Assembly: GCF_000577275.2 (NCBI RefSeq)
Contig: NZ_HG916852.1
Coordinates: 1,553,001-1,617,000 of the forward strand
Length of the DNA: 64,000 nt
Origin: Rhizobium favelukesii
GTDB lineage: Bacteria > Pseudomonadota > Alphaproteobacteria > Rhizobiales > Rhizobiaceae
Direction: 5' to 3'
Of this stretch, positions 1-13,514 are shown piece by piece. The notes beneath the pieces were generated by a model. The model searched no databases. It was given only the letters and a program-made list of their open reading frames with translations, and was not told where the DNA came from. Position numbers and translations under genes: made by a program. Positions within the stretch are counted from its first letter, which is position 1. Each line of letters begins with the position of its first letter.

Positions 1-63
1 ACCCAGGGTGTCAAGAACCGCAAGCAGCGCCGTTCGAAGTACGGTGCGAAGCGTCCGAAGTAA
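1..63 (+). CDS. rpsL: 30S ribosomal protein S12, C-terminal end (partial)
   Basis: Only the last 20 codons and the stop are inside the window. The peptide ends SKYGAKRPK, the basic tail typical of S12, the decoding-centre protein of the small subunit. Its position directly before rpsG and fusA is the standard str operon order, which supports the call although the catalytically informative part lies outside the window. Confidence 0.93.
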   Translation, partial: TQGVKNRKQRRSKYGAKRPK

Positions 64-129
64 TTCGGGTTTTTAAGAAATCCGGCGCTGCGTGAGGTCC
101 TCCGCGTGATAAAGCGCCTTAACGGTTAA

Positions 130-612
<483 letters not shown>

Positions 613-641
613 TCCCGAACGGGTTCGAAAGGCAGTCCACA

Positions 642-2741
<2,100 letters not shown>

Positions 2742-2810
2742 CCGGAATACCAATTGACCGATAACAAAAATTAGATCCCTCAGGGGACCTTAAAAGAGTG
2801 GAGAGCCCAC

Positions 2811-3986
<1,176 letters not shown>

Positions 3987-3995
3987 TCTTCGCAA

Positions 3996-4063
3996 CGGCC
4001 GCTCCACGGGAGCGGCCGGTTCGATGACAATATTATGAAGCAAGTGGCTTTGGCCGCTTGCTT
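3996..4063 (+). terminator. Two stem-loops after tuf, probable str operon terminator region
   Basis: A perfect 10-bp stem (3996-4005 with 4009-4018, three-base loop) is followed by an 11-bp stem with one G-U pair (4038-4048 with 4053-4063). Neither has a long U-run, so termination is inferred from stem strength and from the position right after tuf rather than from a textbook intrinsic terminator. Confidence 0.6.
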
Positions 4064-4297
4064 ATTACAGTAAAATGTTGCAAATGGCGCGCGAGCGCTA
4101 TTTGCGCCCTGCTTCGCTCATCGAAGCGGGTGACTACAGCAAACAATAAGGTGGGCTGGAAGGCCTGAAGACTGGATAGGGGCACCGTAACCCGGCGCCT
4201 CTCTCGATCTTTGAAACCGGTGGTCCGCCTTAGGAATAAAAACAGCCCGTGCCTAACCGAAAGGCGCGCGGGATAACAAACACAAGGATAACGTCGA
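4064..4297 (+). promoter_or_regulatory. S10 operon upstream region with a further inverted repeat
   Basis: This non-coding stretch separates tuf from rpsJ. It holds an inverted repeat at 4081-4104 (ten-base arms, one G-U pair, four-base loop). The S10 operon promoter and leader are expected here, but I cannot point to a convincing -35/-10 pair. No protein-coding feature is supported. A ribosome-binding sequence ACAAGGATAACGTCG lies just before the rpsJ ATG. Confidence 0.45.
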
Positions 4298-4606
4298 ATG
4301 AACGGCCAAAATATCCGCATTCGCCTGAAGGCGTTCGATCACCGCATTCTCGACGCTTCGACGCGCGAGATCGTGTCGACGGCGAAGCGCACCGGAGCTA
4401 GTGTCCGGGGCCCCGTTCCGCTTCCGACTCGCATCGAGAAGTTTACGGTCAACCGGTCCCCACACATCGACAAGAAGAGCCGCGAGCAGTTCGAGATGCG
4501 CACGCATAAGCGCCTTCTCGACATCGTTGACCCGACACCGCAGACGGTAGACGCGCTGATGAAGCTCGATCTCGCCGCTGGTGTCGATGTTGAGATCAAG
4601 CTCTGA
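4298..4606 (+). CDS. rpsJ: 30S ribosomal protein S10
   Basis: 102 residues starting [19 protein letters not shown], the conserved S10/NusE opening. S10 is a 3' domain protein of the 30S subunit and, as NusE, couples NusG-bound RNA polymerase to the ribosome. First gene of the S10 operon here, 34 bases before rplC. Full length, no anomalies. Confidence 0.98.
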   Translation: MNGQNIRIRLKAFDHRILDASTREIVSTAKRTGASVRGPVPLPTRIEKFTVNRSPHIDKKSREQFEMRTHKRLLDIVDPTPQTVDALMKLDLAAGVDVEIKL

Positions 4607-4640
4607 GCCCTGCTCGAGCTGAGTTGGAAGGATTGAACCG

Positions 4641-5282
4641 ATGCGTTCAGGTGTGATTGCACAAAAGGTGGGCATGACCCGCGTCTACAACGACGCCGGG
4701 GAGCATGTTCCGGTAACTGTACTGCGCATGGAAGGCTGCCAGGTTGTGGCCCAGCGCACAGTGGAAAAGAACGGCTACGCCGCAGTTCAGCTCGGTGCTG
4801 GCGCGGCGAAGGTCAAGAATACGTCGAAGGCGATGCGCGGTAACTTCGCTGTCGCCAATGTCGAGCCGAAGGCCAAGCTCGCGGAATTCCGCGTCACGGA
4901 AGACAACCTCCTCGAGGTTGGCACCGAGCTCAAGGCTGGTCACTTCGCAGCTGGTCAGCTCGTCGATGTGACGGGTACGACGATCGGTAAGGGCTTTGCG
5001 GGCGCCATGAAGCGTCACGGTTTCGGCGGTCTTCGCGCCACGCACGGTGTGTCTGTTTCGCACCGCTCGCATGGTTCGACGGGTTCGCGCCAGGATCCGG
5101 GCAAGGTTTTCAAGAACAAGAAGATGGCTGGTCACATGGGCCAGACGCGCGTTACGACTCAGAACCTTGAAGTGGTTTCGACCGATGAAGATCGCGGTCT
5201 GATCCTGATCAAGGGTGCAGTACCCGGTTCCAAGGGTGCCTGGATCATTGTGCGCGACGCCGTCAAGTCGGCCGCGAAGTAA
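4641..5282 (+). CDS. rplC: 50S ribosomal protein L3
   Basis: 213 residues beginning [19 protein letters not shown]3 is an early 50S assembly protein whose long loop approaches the peptidyl transferase centre; that loop is visible as [20 protein letters not shown], including the glutamine that PrmB methylates in relatives. Thirteen bases separate its stop from the rplD start, consistent with a single S10 transcript. Confidence 0.98.
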   Translation: MRSGVIAQKVGMTRVYNDAGEHVPVTVLRMEGCQVVAQRTVEKNGYAAVQLGAGAAKVKNTSKAMRGNFAVANVEPKAKLAEFRVTEDNLLEVGTELKAGHFAAGQLVDVTGTTIGKGFAGAMKRHGFGGLRATHGVSVSHRSHGSTGSRQDPGKVFKNKKMAGHMGQTRVTTQNLEVVSTDEDRGLILIKGAVPGSKGAWIIVRDAVKSAAK

Positions 5283-5295
5283 GGGAGCCAGACCA

Positions 5296-5916
5296 ATGGA
5301 ATTCAACGTCAAGACCCTCGAGGGAAAAGACGCAGGGAAGGTTTCTCTTTCTGACGCGATTTTCGGCCTCGAGCCCCGCGAAGACATTCTCGCCCGCGTC
5401 ATCCGCTGGCAGCTTGCCAAGAAGCAGCAGGGCACGCACAAGGCCAAGGGCCGCGCCGAAGTATGGCGCACCGGTGCCAAGATGTACAAGCAGAAGGGTA
5501 CGGGCCGCGCTCGTCACCATTCGGCTCGCGCTCCGCAGTTCCGCGGCGGTGGTAAGGCTCACGGCCCGGTTGTTCGCAGCCACGAACACGACCTTCCGAA
5601 GAAGGTTCGCGCGCTCGGCCTGCGCCTCGCTCTTTCGGCAAAGCTGAAGTCCGATGATGTCATCATCATCGACAACCTAGTCGCTGCTGAAGCAAAGACC
5701 AAGGCACTGGCATCGACCTTCGAGACGCTCGGCCTGACCAACGCTCTCTTCATCGGTGGCGCTGAACTTGATGGCAACTTCAAGCTCGCAGCCAAGAACA
5801 TCCCGAATATCGATGTTCTGCCGATCCAGGGCATCAACGTTTATGACATCGTGCGCCGCGGCAAGCTCGTGCTTTCCAAGGCAGCCGTTGAAGCTCTAGA
5901 GGAGCGTTTCAAGTGA
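5296..5916 (+). CDS. rplD: 50S ribosomal protein L4
   Basis: 206 residues from the ATG at 5296 ([18 protein letters not shown]), preceded by GGGAGCCAGACCA; a longer open frame beginning at 5215 would run into rplC and is not used. L4 binds 23S rRNA domain I and its extended loop ([20 protein letters not shown]) lines the exit tunnel. In E. coli it also represses the S10 operon through the leader; whether that applies here is unknown. Its stop overlaps the rplW GTG start. Confidence 0.97.
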   Translation: MEFNVKTLEGKDAGKVSLSDAIFGLEPREDILARVIRWQLAKKQQGTHKAKGRAEVWRTGAKMYKQKGTGRARHHSARAPQFRGGGKAHGPVVRSHEHDLPKKVRALGLRLALSAKLKSDDVIIIDNLVAAEAKTKALASTFETLGLTNALFIGGAELDGNFKLAAKNIPNIDVLPIQGINVYDIVRRGKLVLSKAAVEALEERFK

Positions 5917-6206
5917 CCGATCTTCGCCACTATGATGTGATCGTCTCGCCGGCGATCACCGAAAAGTCCACTCTGGTATCGGAAAACAACCAGGTTGTTT
6001 TCAATGTCGCCAAGACGGCGTCGAAGCCGGAAATCAAGGCTGCAGTCGAGGCGCTCTTCGGCGTCAAGGTCACGGCCGTCAACACCCTGCTCCGTAAGGG
6101 CAAGACCAGGCGTTTTCGCGGTATTGTCGGCAAGCAGAAGGACGTGAAGAAGGCTGTCGTGACTTTGGCTGAAGGCCAGACGATCGACGTCTCCACCGGT
6201 CTCTGA
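5913..6206 (+). CDS. rplW: 50S ribosomal protein L23
   Basis: 97 residues, beginning at a GTG that overlaps the rplD stop codon (GTGA), with AGAGGAGCG just upstream, so translation is probably coupled to rplD. L23 sits at the polypeptide exit and docks trigger factor and SRP. The sequence [16 protein letters not shown] is the family signature opening. Length is usual for bacterial L23. Confidence 0.97.
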   Translation: MTDLRHYDVIVSPAITEKSTLVSENNQVVFNVAKTASKPEIKAAVEALFGVKVTAVNTLLRKGKTRRFRGIVGKQKDVKKAVVTLAEGQTIDVSTGL

Positions 6207-6217
6207 GGAATAAAAAG

Positions 6218-7054
6218 ATGGCATTGAAAACATTCAATCCGACGACCCCGAGCCAGCGTCAGCTGGTCATCGTCGATCGCTCCTCGCTCTACAAGGGCAA
6301 GCCGGTCAAGGCGCTGACGGAAGGTCTGACTAAGAGCGGTGGTCGTAACAACCTCGGCCGCATCACTGCCCGCTTCATCGGCGGCGGTCACAAGCGCACT
6401 TATCGTCTGGTCGACTTCAAGCGTCGCAAGTTCGACGTCGAGGGCACCGTCGAGCGTATCGAATACGATCCGAACCGTACGGCTTTCATCGCGCTGGTGA
6501 GCTATGCTGACGGCGAGAAGGCCTATATCCTCGCTCCGCAGCGCCTTGCTGCCGGCGACAAGGTCATCGCTTCGGAAAAGGCTGTCGACGTGAAGCCCGG
6601 CAATACGATGCCGCTGCAGTTCATTCCGGTCGGCTCCATCATCCACAACGTGGAAATGAAGCCGGGCAAGGGTGGTCAGATCGCCCGCTCCGCCGGTGGT
6701 TACGCACAGCTCGTCGGCCGCGACCAGGGCATGGCGATCCTTCGCCTGAACTCCGGTGAACAGCGCCTCGTCCATGGCTCCTGCCTTGCGTCGATCGGAG
6801 CCGTCTCCAACCCTGACCACGCCAACATCAATGACGGCAAGGCCGGTCGTACTGTTTGGCGCGGCAAGCGTCCGCATAACCGCGGTGTCGTCATGAACCC
6901 GGTCGACCATCCGCACGGCGGTGGTGAAGGCCGTACCTCTGGTGGTCGTCACCCGGTAACTCCGTGGGGCAAGCCGACCAAGGGCAAGCGCACCCGGTCG
7001 AACAAGTCGACCGACAAGATGATCATGCGCTCGCGTCATCAGCGTAAGAAGTAA
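6218..7054 (+). CDS. rplB: 50S ribosomal protein L2
   Basis: 278 residues. L2 bridges the two subunits and is needed for peptidyl transferase activity; the conserved C-terminal [11 protein letters not shown] with its essential histidine is present, followed by a strongly basic tail. Eleven bases after rplW and 15 before rpsS. Full length. Confidence 0.98.
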   Translation: MALKTFNPTTPSQRQLVIVDRSSLYKGKPVKALTEGLTKSGGRNNLGRITARFIGGGHKRTYRLVDFKRRKFDVEGTVERIEYDPNRTAFIALVSYADGEKAYILAPQRLAAGDKVIASEKAVDVKPGNTMPLQFIPVGSIIHNVEMKPGKGGQIARSAGGYAQLVGRDQGMAILRLNSGEQRLVHGSCLASIGAVSNPDHANINDGKAGRTVWRGKRPHNRGVVMNPVDHPHGGGEGRTSGGRHPVTPWGKPTKGKRTRSNKSTDKMIMRSRHQRKK

Positions 7055-7069
7055 GAGAGGAAGTCTCCA

Positions 7070-7348
7070 ATGGCTCGTTCAGTATGGAAAGGTCCGTTCG
7101 TTGACGGCTATCTTCTCAAGAAGGCTGAGAAGGTTCGTGAAGGCGGACGTGCAGAAGTAATCAAGATCTGGAGCCGTCGCTCCACGATCCTGCCGCAGTT
7201 CGTCGGTCTCACCTTCGGCGTCTACAACGGCAGCAAGCATGTTCCGGTCAGCGTCAATGAAGACATGGTCGGCCACAAATTCGGTGAATTCTCTCCGACC
7301 CGGACCTACTACGGTCACGGTGCGGACAAGAAGGCAAAGAGGAAGTAA
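7070..7348 (+). CDS. rpsS: 30S ribosomal protein S19
   Basis: 92 residues ([18 protein letters not shown]). S19 forms the head of the 30S subunit with S13 and contacts the A-site tRNA. The core [16 protein letters not shown] is intact. AGAGAGGAAG precedes the ATG, and rplV begins two bases after its stop. Confidence 0.98.
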   Translation: MARSVWKGPFVDGYLLKKAEKVREGGRAEVIKIWSRRSTILPQFVGLTFGVYNGSKHVPVSVNEDMVGHKFGEFSPTRTYYGHGADKKAKRK

Positions 7349-7350
7349 TC

Positions 7351-7740
7351 ATGGGCAAGGCAAAAGCCGAACGCCGGCTGAAGGACAACGAGGCGCAAGC
7401 AGTCGCCCGTACGCTCCGCGTCAGCCCACAGAAGCTCAACCTCGTTGCTGCGGCTATCCGCGGCAAGAAGGTCGATCGTGCACTCGCTGAGCTGGAATTC
7501 TCCCGCAAGCGCATCGCAGGCGCCGTCAAGAAGACGCTCGAATCTGCGATCGCAAACGCCGAGAACAACCACGATCTCGACGTTGACACGCTGGTTGTCG
7601 CAGAAGCCTACGTAGGCAAGTCGATCGTCATGAAGCGTTTCCACGCTCGTGGCCGTGGCCGTGCATCTCGCGTCGAGAAGCCGTTCGCGCACCTCACGAT
7701 CGTTGTCCGCGAAGTGCAGGCACAAGAGGAGGCCGCATAA
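7351..7740 (+). CDS. rplV: 50S ribosomal protein L22
   Basis: 129 residues. L22 lines the exit tunnel with its beta-hairpin, seen here around [16 protein letters not shown]. The stop TAA shares its last base with the rpsC ATG (TAATG), so the two genes are translationally coupled. Length is within the usual range for the family. Confidence 0.98.
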   Translation: MGKAKAERRLKDNEAQAVARTLRVSPQKLNLVAAAIRGKKVDRALAELEFSRKRIAGAVKKTLESAIANAENNHDLDVDTLVVAEAYVGKSIVMKRFHARGRGRASRVEKPFAHLTIVVREVQAQEEAA

Positions 7741-8459
7741 TGGGTCAGAAAATCAATCCAATCGGTTTCCGTCTTGGCATCAACCGTACCTGGGATAGCC
7801 GCTGGTTTGCGGACAATGCCGAGTACGGCCAGCTGCTGCACGAAGACCTGAAGATGCGCAAGTTCGTGATGAGCGAACTGAAGCAGGCCGGTATCGCCAA
7901 GGTGGTCATCGAGCGTCCGCACAAGAAGTGCCGCGTCACGATCCACTCGGCTCGTCCTGGCCTGATCATCGGCAAGAAGGGCGCAGACATCGACAAGCTC
8001 CGCAAGAAGCTGTCGGAGATGACGAATTCCGAAACGCACCTCAACATCGTTGAAGTTCGCAAGCCGGAAGTCGACGCTACGCTCGTCGCACAGTCGATCG
8101 CTCAGCAGCTCGAGCGTCGTGTTGCTTTCCGTCGCGCCATGAAGCGTGCCGTTCAGTCTGCAATGCGTCTTGGCGCCGAAGGCATCAAGATCACCTGCGC
8201 AGGCCGTCTCGGCGGTGCAGAAATCGCTCGTACGGAGTGGTACCGCGAAGGTCGCGTTCCGCTGCACACGCTGCGTGCTGACATCGACTATGGTACGGCT
8301 GAAGCGGAAACCGCTTTCGGCATCTGCGGCATCAAGGTTTGGATCTTCAAGGGCGAAATCCTTGAGCACGATCCGATGGCCTCCGAGCGCCGCGCACTCG
8401 AGGGTGACGCTCAGGGTCCGGCAAGCCGTGATCGCGATCGTCGCCGCGACAACGCTTAA
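7740..8459 (+). CDS. rpsC: 30S ribosomal protein S3
   Basis: 239 residues starting [17 protein letters not shown]3 contains a type II KH domain ([20 protein letters not shown]), helps form the mRNA entry channel and has a C-terminal S3 domain. The acidic/basic tail after about residue 215 is variable in the family. One-base overlap with rplV; 36 bases to rplP. Confidence 0.98.
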   Translation: MGQKINPIGFRLGINRTWDSRWFADNAEYGQLLHEDLKMRKFVMSELKQAGIAKVVIERPHKKCRVTIHSARPGLIIGKKGADIDKLRKKLSEMTNSETHLNIVEVRKPEVDATLVAQSIAQQLERRVAFRRAMKRAVQSAMRLGAEGIKITCAGRLGGAEIARTEWYREGRVPLHTLRADIDYGTAEAETAFGICGIKVWIFKGEILEHDPMASERRALEGDAQGPASRDRDRRRDNA

Positions 8460-8495
8460 TGGCGTTGGTGGCAGATAAGTTCGGAGAATAAGAAA

Positions 8496-8909
8496 ATGTT
8501 GCAGCCAAAGCGTACCAAGTACCGCAAGCAATTTAAGGGCCGCATCAAGGGCGTCGCCAAGGGTGGTTCAGACCTCGCCTTCGGTGAATTCGGCCTTAAG
8601 GCTCAAGAGCCGAACCGCGTCAATGCACGCGAGATCGAAGCGGCCCGCCGCGCGATCACGCGTTACATGAAGCGCGCCGGCCGTGTATGGATCCGCGTGT
8701 TCCCGGATGTTCCGGTAACCGCAAAGCCGACCGAAGTCCGTATGGGTAAGGGTAAGGGCTCTGTTGAATATTGGGCATGCAAGGTCAAGCCAGGCCGTAT
8801 GATGTTCGAAATCGACGGCGTTAGCGAAGAAATCGCTCGCGAAGCGCTTCGCCTCGGCTCTGCCAAGCTCTCGGTCAAGACGCGCTTCGTACAGCGCATT
8901 GCAGAGTAA
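8496..8909 (+). CDS. rplP: 50S ribosomal protein L16
   Basis: 137 residues ([19 protein letters not shown]). L16 organises the A-site region of 23S rRNA; the [17 protein letters not shown] segment is the conserved signature. An AGGA-poor but purine-rich GGAGAATAAGAAA precedes the ATG. Confidence 0.98.
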   Translation: MLQPKRTKYRKQFKGRIKGVAKGGSDLAFGEFGLKAQEPNRVNAREIEAARRAITRYMKRAGRVWIRVFPDVPVTAKPTEVRMGKGKGSVEYWACKVKPGRMMFEIDGVSEEIAREALRLGSAKLSVKTRFVQRIAE

Positions 8910-8921
8910 GGAGCAAGGCAC

Positions 8922-9122
8922 ATGAAAGCCGAAGAAGTTCGCGGCCTGACGGCCGATCAGCTCAAGGACAAGCTTGCCGACCTGAAGAAGGAGCAGTTCA
9001 ACCTGCGCTTCCAGAAGGCCACCGGTCAGCTCGAAAAGTCCTCTCGCGTCAACGAAGTTCGCAAGGACATCGCCCGCGTGAAAACCATTGCCCGCCAGAA
9101 GGCGGCAGAAGCAAAGGCGTAA
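8922..9122 (+). CDS. rpmC: 50S ribosomal protein L29
   Basis: 66 residues, a two-helix protein near the tunnel exit next to L23. It begins [18 protein letters not shown] and carries the conserved [32 protein letters not shown] provides a good Shine-Dalgarno. Twelve bases after rplP, eleven before rpsQ. Confidence 0.97.
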   Translation: MKAEEVRGLTADQLKDKLADLKKEQFNLRFQKATGQLEKSSRVNEVRKDIARVKTIARQKAAEAKA

Positions 9123-9133
9123 AGGAAAAGATC

Positions 9134-9373
9134 ATGCCGAAGCGCATTCTGCAGGGCGTTGTCGTTGGCGACAAGAACGAGAAGACTGTCGTAGTTCGCG
9201 TTGAGCGTCGTTTTGCTCACCCGCTGCTCCAGAAGACCGTTCGTCGTTCCAAGAAGTACAAGGCTCACGACGAAAACAACCAGTACAAGATCGGCGATAC
9301 CGTATCCATCGAGGAATGCGCGCCGATCTCGAAGGACAAGCGCTGGACGGTCGTTTCCGCCCAGGCCAAGTAA
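9134..9373 (+). CDS. rpsQ: 30S ribosomal protein S17
   Basis: 79 residues, an OB-fold protein binding the 5' domain of 16S rRNA ([21 protein letters not shown]). It is the last gene before a 260-base gap containing a terminator-like hairpin, which is exactly where the E. coli S10 operon ends. Confidence 0.97.
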   Translation: MPKRILQGVVVGDKNEKTVVVRVERRFAHPLLQKTVRRSKKYKAHDENNQYKIGDTVSIEECAPISKDKRWTVVSAQAK

Positions 9374-9426
9374 GATTTTTGCGCGAGGCCTTGCGTCTCG
9401 CGGAAATATCTGTATGAAGCAGCGTC

Positions 9427-9460
9427 AGAACGCTCGTCCGTCGGGCGTTCTTTTGCTTTG
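9427..9460 (+). terminator. Terminator-like hairpin at the S10/spc operon boundary
   Basis: A ten-base stem with one G-U pair (9427-9436 with 9442-9451, five-base loop) is followed by TTTTGCTTT. It lies between rpsQ and rplN, the E. coli S10/spc boundary. The rest of the 9374-9633 gap must then include an spc promoter, which I could not define. Confidence 0.72.
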
Positions 9461-9633
9461 AGCGCACGGAAGGTCCCGTTGGGAAACCACCCTGGCACGA
9501 TCGATCCCGCGCTATTCAAGCTATGCCGTGTTTTCGCCTGCTCTCGTAGCAAGCGGCCGGCTGACAATTTTCATATGCCGGGGAAGGGGGCTCGCAGCCC
9601 AACCATTCCGGTAAACCAAGAAGGCGACCTGAT

Positions 9634-10002
9634 ATGATTCAGATGCAAACAAACCTCGACGTGGCGGATAATTCCGGCGCACGTCGTGTCATGTGCATCA
9701 AGGTGCTGGGCGGCTCGAAGCGCAAGTATGCCGGGATCGGCGACGTTATCGTCGTTTCGATCAAGGAAGCGATCCCGCGTGGCCGCGTGAAGAAGGGTGA
9801 CGTGATGAAGGCGGTGGTTGTTCGTACCGCCAAGGAAATCCGTCGCGTTGATGGCAGCATCATCCGTTTCGACACAAATGCAGCAGTCCTCATCGACAAC
9901 AAGAAAGAGCCGATCGGCACCCGTATCTTCGGACCGGTTCCGCGCGAACTTCGCGCCAAGAACCACATGAAGATCATCTCGCTGGCTCCCGAAGTACTGT
10001 AA
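9634..10002 (+). CDS. rplN: 50S ribosomal protein L14
   Basis: 122 residues ([18 protein letters not shown]), full length. L14 sits at the subunit interface and forms bridge B8 to 16S rRNA; it is also the binding site of the silencing factor RsfS. First gene after the hairpin-containing gap, hence the likely first gene of the spc operon. Followed after 12 bases by rplX. Confidence 0.98.
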   Translation: MIQMQTNLDVADNSGARRVMCIKVLGGSKRKYAGIGDVIVVSIKEAIPRGRVKKGDVMKAVVVRTAKEIRRVDGSIIRFDTNAAVLIDNKKEPIGTRIFGPVPRELRAKNHMKIISLAPEVL

Positions 10003-10014
10003 GGAGCGCGAACG

Positions 10015-10323
10015 ATGCAAAAGATTCGTAAGGGCGACAAGGTCGTCATGCTCGCAGGCAAGGACAAGGGCCGCACCGGCGAAGTCCTTCAGGTTCTGCC
10101 TAAGGAAGATCGCGCCGTTGTTCGTGGCGTCAACGTCGTAAAGCGCCATCAGCGCCAGACGCAGACCCAGGAAGCCGGCATCATCAGCAAGGAAGCCTCG
10201 GTTCACTTGTCCAACGTTGCAATCATCGACAAGGACGGCAAGCCGACCCGCGTTGGTTTCAAGGTTGTTGACGGCAAGAAGGTCCGTGTGGCTAAGCGTT
10301 CTGGAGATGTGATCGATGGCTGA
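10015..10323 (+). CDS. rplX: 50S ribosomal protein L24
   Basis: 102 residues with the KOW motif near the start ([19 protein letters not shown]). L24 initiates 50S assembly at the 5' end of 23S rRNA. Its last eight bases overlap rplE, indicating coupled translation. Confidence 0.98.
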   Translation: MQKIRKGDKVVMLAGKDKGRTGEVLQVLPKEDRAVVRGVNVVKRHQRQTQTQEAGIISKEASVHLSNVAIIDKDGKPTRVGFKVVDGKKVRVAKRSGDVIDG

Positions 10324-10873
10324 GGCAAAGTACGAGCCGCGGCTCAAGAAGGAATATGTTGAGCGCATCCGCGCGGCGATGCAGGAGAAGTTCTCCTTCG
10401 CCAACGAGATGATGATCCCGAAGCTCGACAAGATCGTAATCAACATGGGTGTTGGTGAAGCAACGGCTGATTCGAAGAAGCCGACTGTTGCTGCAGCTGA
10501 CCTGGCTGCTATCGCTGGTCAGAAGCCGGTCATCACCCGTGCACGCAACTCCATCGCTGGCTTCAAGGTCCGCGAAGATATGCCGATCGGCGCAAAGGTT
10601 ACCCTGCGCGGCGCTCGCATGTACGAGTTCCTGGACCGTCTGATCAACATCGCGCTTCCGCGCGTTCGCGACTTTCGTGGCCTGAACCCGAAAAGCTTTG
10701 ACGGCCGTGGCAACTTCGCCATGGGCATCAAGGAGCACATTGTGTTCCCTGAGATCAACTACGACAAGGTTGATCAGATGTGGGGCATGGACATCATCGT
10801 TTGCACGACGGCAACGAAGGACGACGAAGCACGGGCTCTGCTGACAGAGTTCAACTTCCCGTTCCGTCAGTAA
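10316..10873 (+). CDS. rplE: 50S ribosomal protein L5
   Basis: 185 residues. L5 binds 5S rRNA and contacts the P-site tRNA; the conserved [20 protein letters not shown] and [16 protein letters not shown] segments are intact. The ATG lies inside the rplX 3' end, preceded by TGGAGATGTGATCG. Confidence 0.98.
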   Translation: MAEAKYEPRLKKEYVERIRAAMQEKFSFANEMMIPKLDKIVINMGVGEATADSKKPTVAAADLAAIAGQKPVITRARNSIAGFKVREDMPIGAKVTLRGARMYEFLDRLINIALPRVRDFRGLNPKSFDGRGNFAMGIKEHIVFPEINYDKVDQMWGMDIIVCTTATKDDEARALLTEFNFPFRQ

Positions 10874-10905
10874 CCGTAACGACGAGCGTAGAAAAGGAAC
10901 CGCAC

Positions 10906-11211
10906 ATGGCGAAGACAAGCGCAGTTGAAAAGAACAAGCGCCGCCGTACTACGGTCGCCAACCAGGCCGCTAAGCGGGCTGCGTTGAAGGCGATCATCAT
11001 GAACCAGGCTCTTCCGATCGAAGAGCGGTTCAAGGCCTCGATCAAGCTGGCATCCCTGCCGCGCGATGGATCCAAGACCCGCATTCGCAATCGTTGCGAA
11101 GTATCGGGCCGTCCGCGCGCATACTACCGCAAACTGCGCATGTCGCGTATCGCGCTGCGTGAACTCGGCAATCTCGGCAAGGTGCCGGGCATCGTCAAGT
11201 CGAGCTGGTAA
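10906..11211 (+). CDS. rpsN: 30S ribosomal protein S14, zinc-independent form
   Basis: 101 residues from the ATG at 10906 ([20 protein letters not shown]), with AAAAGGAACCGCAC upstream; a longer open frame from 10780 overlaps rplE and is discarded. The protein has the longer C-minus form of S14 without the CxxC...CxxC zinc site, as expected for this clade. It belongs to the S3/S10/S14 cluster of the 30S head. Confidence 0.97.
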   Translation: MAKTSAVEKNKRRRTTVANQAAKRAALKAIIMNQALPIEERFKASIKLASLPRDGSKTRIRNRCEVSGRPRAYYRKLRMSRIALRELGNLGKVPGIVKSSW

Positions 11212-11223
11212 GGAGCAGGTTAG

Positions 11224-11622
11224 ATGACAATGACTGATCCGTTGGGCGATATGCTCACTCGCATCCGCAACGGCGCTTCTCGCCGCAAGTCGTCGGTCTC
11301 GACGCCTGCTTCGAAGCTCCGTGCACGCGTTCTCGATGTTCTGCAGTCCGAAGGCTACATCCGTGGCTATTCCGTTGTCGATTTCGGCAATGGCAAGTCG
11401 GAACTCAGCATCGAGCTCAAGTACTACGAAGGCGCATCGGTGATCCGTGAGATCGGCCGTGTGTCCAAGCCGGGCCGCCGGGTTTATGTCTCGGTCAAGT
11501 CCATTCCGCAGGTCGCGAACGGCCTCGGCATCACTATCCTTTCGACCCCGAAGGGCGTGATGGCCGATCACCAGGCTCGCGAACAGAACGTTGGTGGCGA
11601 GGTTCTTTGCTCGGTCTTCTAA
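11224..11622 (+). CDS. rpsH: 30S ribosomal protein S8
   Basis: 132 residues ([17 protein letters not shown]). S8 binds the central domain of 16S rRNA and in E. coli represses the spc operon through a site in rplE mRNA. The C-terminal [15 protein letters not shown] is the family signature. AGGAGCAGGTTAG gives a good ribosome-binding site. Confidence 0.98.
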   Translation: MTMTDPLGDMLTRIRNGASRRKSSVSTPASKLRARVLDVLQSEGYIRGYSVVDFGNGKSELSIELKYYEGASVIREIGRVSKPGRRVYVSVKSIPQVANGLGITILSTPKGVMADHQAREQNVGGEVLCSVF

Positions 11623-11664
11623 GACAGAGCAAGGATCTCCATAGCGAACAGACAGGATTGAAAC

Positions 11665-12198
11665 ATGTCTCGTATCGGTAAAAGGCCCGTTCAGGTACCT
11701 GCTGGGATCACGGCTACGGTCGAAGGCCAGAAGGTCACTGCAAAGGGCCCGAAGGGCGAACTGTTCTTCGTCGCAAATGACGGAATCGGCATCAAGCTCG
11801 AGGATAATGCGGTTGTTGTAACGCCGCTCACGCAGTCGAAGGAAGCTCGTTCGAAGTGGGGCATGTCCCGCACGATGATCGAGAACATCTTCAAGGGCGT
11901 CAAGGACGGCTACGAGCGCAAGCTCGAAATCAACGGCGTTGGTTACCGCGCATCCCTGCAGGGAAAGAACCTGCAGCTGGCGCTCGGCTTCAGCCACGAC
12001 GTGGTTTATGAGCCGCCGCAGGGCATTACGATCGCTGTGCCGAAGCCGACGGAAATCGTCGTTTCCGGCATCAACAAGCAGCAGGTCGGCCAGGTTGCCG
12101 CTGAAATCCGCGAATACCGCGGTCCTGAGCCTTACAAGGGCAAGGGCGTCAAGTATGCCGAAGAGCGGATTGTCCGCAAAGAAGGCAAGAAGAAGTAA
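11665..12198 (+). CDS. rplF: 50S ribosomal protein L6
   Basis: 177 residues ([15 protein letters not shown]), two alpha/beta domains that contact the sarcin-ricin loop region. The C-terminal [20 protein letters not shown] is the conserved rRNA-binding segment. Usual length. It is 42 bases after rpsH and 12 before rplR. Confidence 0.98.
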   Translation: MSRIGKRPVQVPAGITATVEGQKVTAKGPKGELFFVANDGIGIKLEDNAVVVTPLTQSKEARSKWGMSRTMIENIFKGVKDGYERKLEINGVGYRASLQGKNLQLALGFSHDVVYEPPQGITIAVPKPTEIVVSGINKQQVGQVAAEIREYRGPEPYKGKGVKYAEERIVRKEGKKK

Positions 12199-12210
12199 GG
12201 ATCACGCGAA

Positions 12211-12573
12211 ATGGCTAGCAGGAAAGAAGCACTTGCACGTCGTGCCAACCGCGTGCGTCGTCACCTCAAGTCGGTGGCCAACGGTCGGCCGCGCCTGTCG
12301 GTTCATCGCTCGTCGAAGAACATCTATGCTCAGATCATTGACGATGTCGCCGGTAAGACGCTCGCGTCTGCCTCGACCCTCGACAAGGATCTGCGCGGTT
12401 CTCTGAAGACCGGTGCTGACACGGCAGCAGCGACCCTCGTAGGCAAGCTCGTTGCTGAGCGCGCATCGAAGGCAGGCGTCAAGGACGTGGTATTCGACCG
12501 TGGCGCCTTCATCTACCACGGCCGTATCAAGGCTCTGGCAGAAGCAGCCCGCGAAGGCGGTCTGTCCTTCTAA
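12211..12573 (+). CDS. rplR: 50S ribosomal protein L18
   Basis: 120 residues ([20 protein letters not shown]), one of the 5S rRNA binding proteins. The C-terminal [23 protein letters not shown] is intact apart from normal variation. It is followed by a 132-base gap that carries two hairpins. Confidence 0.97.
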   Translation: MASRKEALARRANRVRRHLKSVANGRPRLSVHRSSKNIYAQIIDDVAGKTLASASTLDKDLRGSLKTGADTAAATLVGKLVAERASKAGVKDVVFDRGAFIYHGRIKALAEAAREGGLSF

Positions 12574-12581
12574 TAAAGTTT

Positions 12582-12667
12582 CCGGCCGGCAAGCCCTAGG
12601 GCACCGGCCGGATCTCACCGGACCGCAGGCGTCTCGAAAGGGGAGGCCGATGCGGTCTTCGTTTTGT
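12582..12667 (+). terminator. Two stem-loops between rplR and rpsE, the second attenuator-like
   Basis: 12582-12611 contains two GC-rich eight-base self-complementary arms (CCGGCCGG) around GCCCTAGGGC. A second stem pairs 12621-12627 with 12651-12657 and is followed by TTCGTTTTGTTT, so it resembles an intrinsic terminator inside the spc operon. Because rpsE and later genes must be expressed, partial readthrough or a promoter inside the gap is implied. Confidence 0.5.
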
Positions 12668-12705
12668 TTGCCGATTGCACCCGGAAAAGAAAAAGGAAAA
12701 GGACA

Positions 12706-13275
12706 ATGGCACAGGAAAGAAGAGGTTCTCGCGACGATCGCCAGAACCGCGAAGAACGCGATAGCGAATTCGTCGACAAGCTGGTCGCGATCAATCGCGT
12801 TGCCAAGGTTGTAAAGGGTGGCCGCCGTTTCGGTTTCGCCGCTCTCGTCGTCGTAGGTGACCAGAAGGGCCGCGTTGGCTTCGGTCACGGCAAGGCGCGC
12901 GAAGTGCCGGAAGCAATCCGCAAGGCGACTGAAGCCGCTAAGCGCGAACTGATCTTCGTACCGCTGCGTGACGGCCGTACGCTGCATCACGACGTTCATG
13001 GCCGCCATGGCGCTGGCAAGGTTCTGCTTCGTTCGGCCAAGGTCGGTACCGGTATCATCGCCGGTGGCCCGATGCGCGCCGTTTTCGAAACGCTCGGCGT
13101 TCACGACGTCGTCGCCAAGTCGACCGGTTCCTCGAACCCATACAACATGGTTCGCGCTACCTTCGACGCCCTGAAGCACCAGGTTCACCCGAAGGACATC
13201 GCAGCTCAGCGCGGCATCAAGTATGCAACGCTCCAGGCTCGCCGTGCCGCTTCTGGCAATGCCTCTGAAGAATAA
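12706..13275 (+). CDS. rpsE: 30S ribosomal protein S5
   Basis: 189 residues from the ATG at 12706 ([20 protein letters not shown]), preceded by AAAAGGAAAAGGACA; an upstream in-frame ATG at 12664 falls inside the hairpin region and is less likely. S5 shapes the mRNA entrance and translational fidelity. The double-stranded RNA binding fold and [16 protein letters not shown] are conserved. Confidence 0.97.
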   Translation: MAQERRGSRDDRQNREERDSEFVDKLVAINRVAKVVKGGRRFGFAALVVVGDQKGRVGFGHGKAREVPEAIRKATEAAKRELIFVPLRDGRTLHHDVHGRHGAGKVLLRSAKVGTGIIAGGPMRAVFETLGVHDVVAKSTGSSNPYNMVRATFDALKHQVHPKDIAAQRGIKYATLQARRAASGNASEE

Positions 13276-13289
13276 GAGGAGTCTGACAG

Positions 13290-13499
13290 ATGGCTAAGGC
13301 TACCAAGAAGACTGAAGCGAAGACGGTTACTGTCGAACAGATCGGCAGCCCGATTCGTCGTCCGGACGTCCAGCAGCGCACGCTGATTGGCCTCGGACTT
13401 AACAAGATGCACCGTCGCCGCACGCTGGAAGATACCCCTTCCGTTCGTGGCATGATCCGTGCTGTCCAGCATCTCGTTCGCGTCGTCGACGAGAAGTAA
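13290..13499 (+). CDS. rpmD: 50S ribosomal protein L30
   Basis: 69 residues with the conserved [20 protein letters not shown] core. It is slightly longer than the E. coli protein (59) because of a lysine-rich N-terminus, which is common in alphaproteobacteria. GAGGAGTCTGACAG is the ribosome-binding region. Fifteen bases to rplO. Confidence 0.96.
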   Translation: MAKATKKTEAKTVTVEQIGSPIRRPDVQQRTLIGLGLNKMHRRRTLEDTPSVRGMIRAVQHLVRVVDEK

Positions 13500-13514
13500 G
13501 CCGGGAGATTCACT

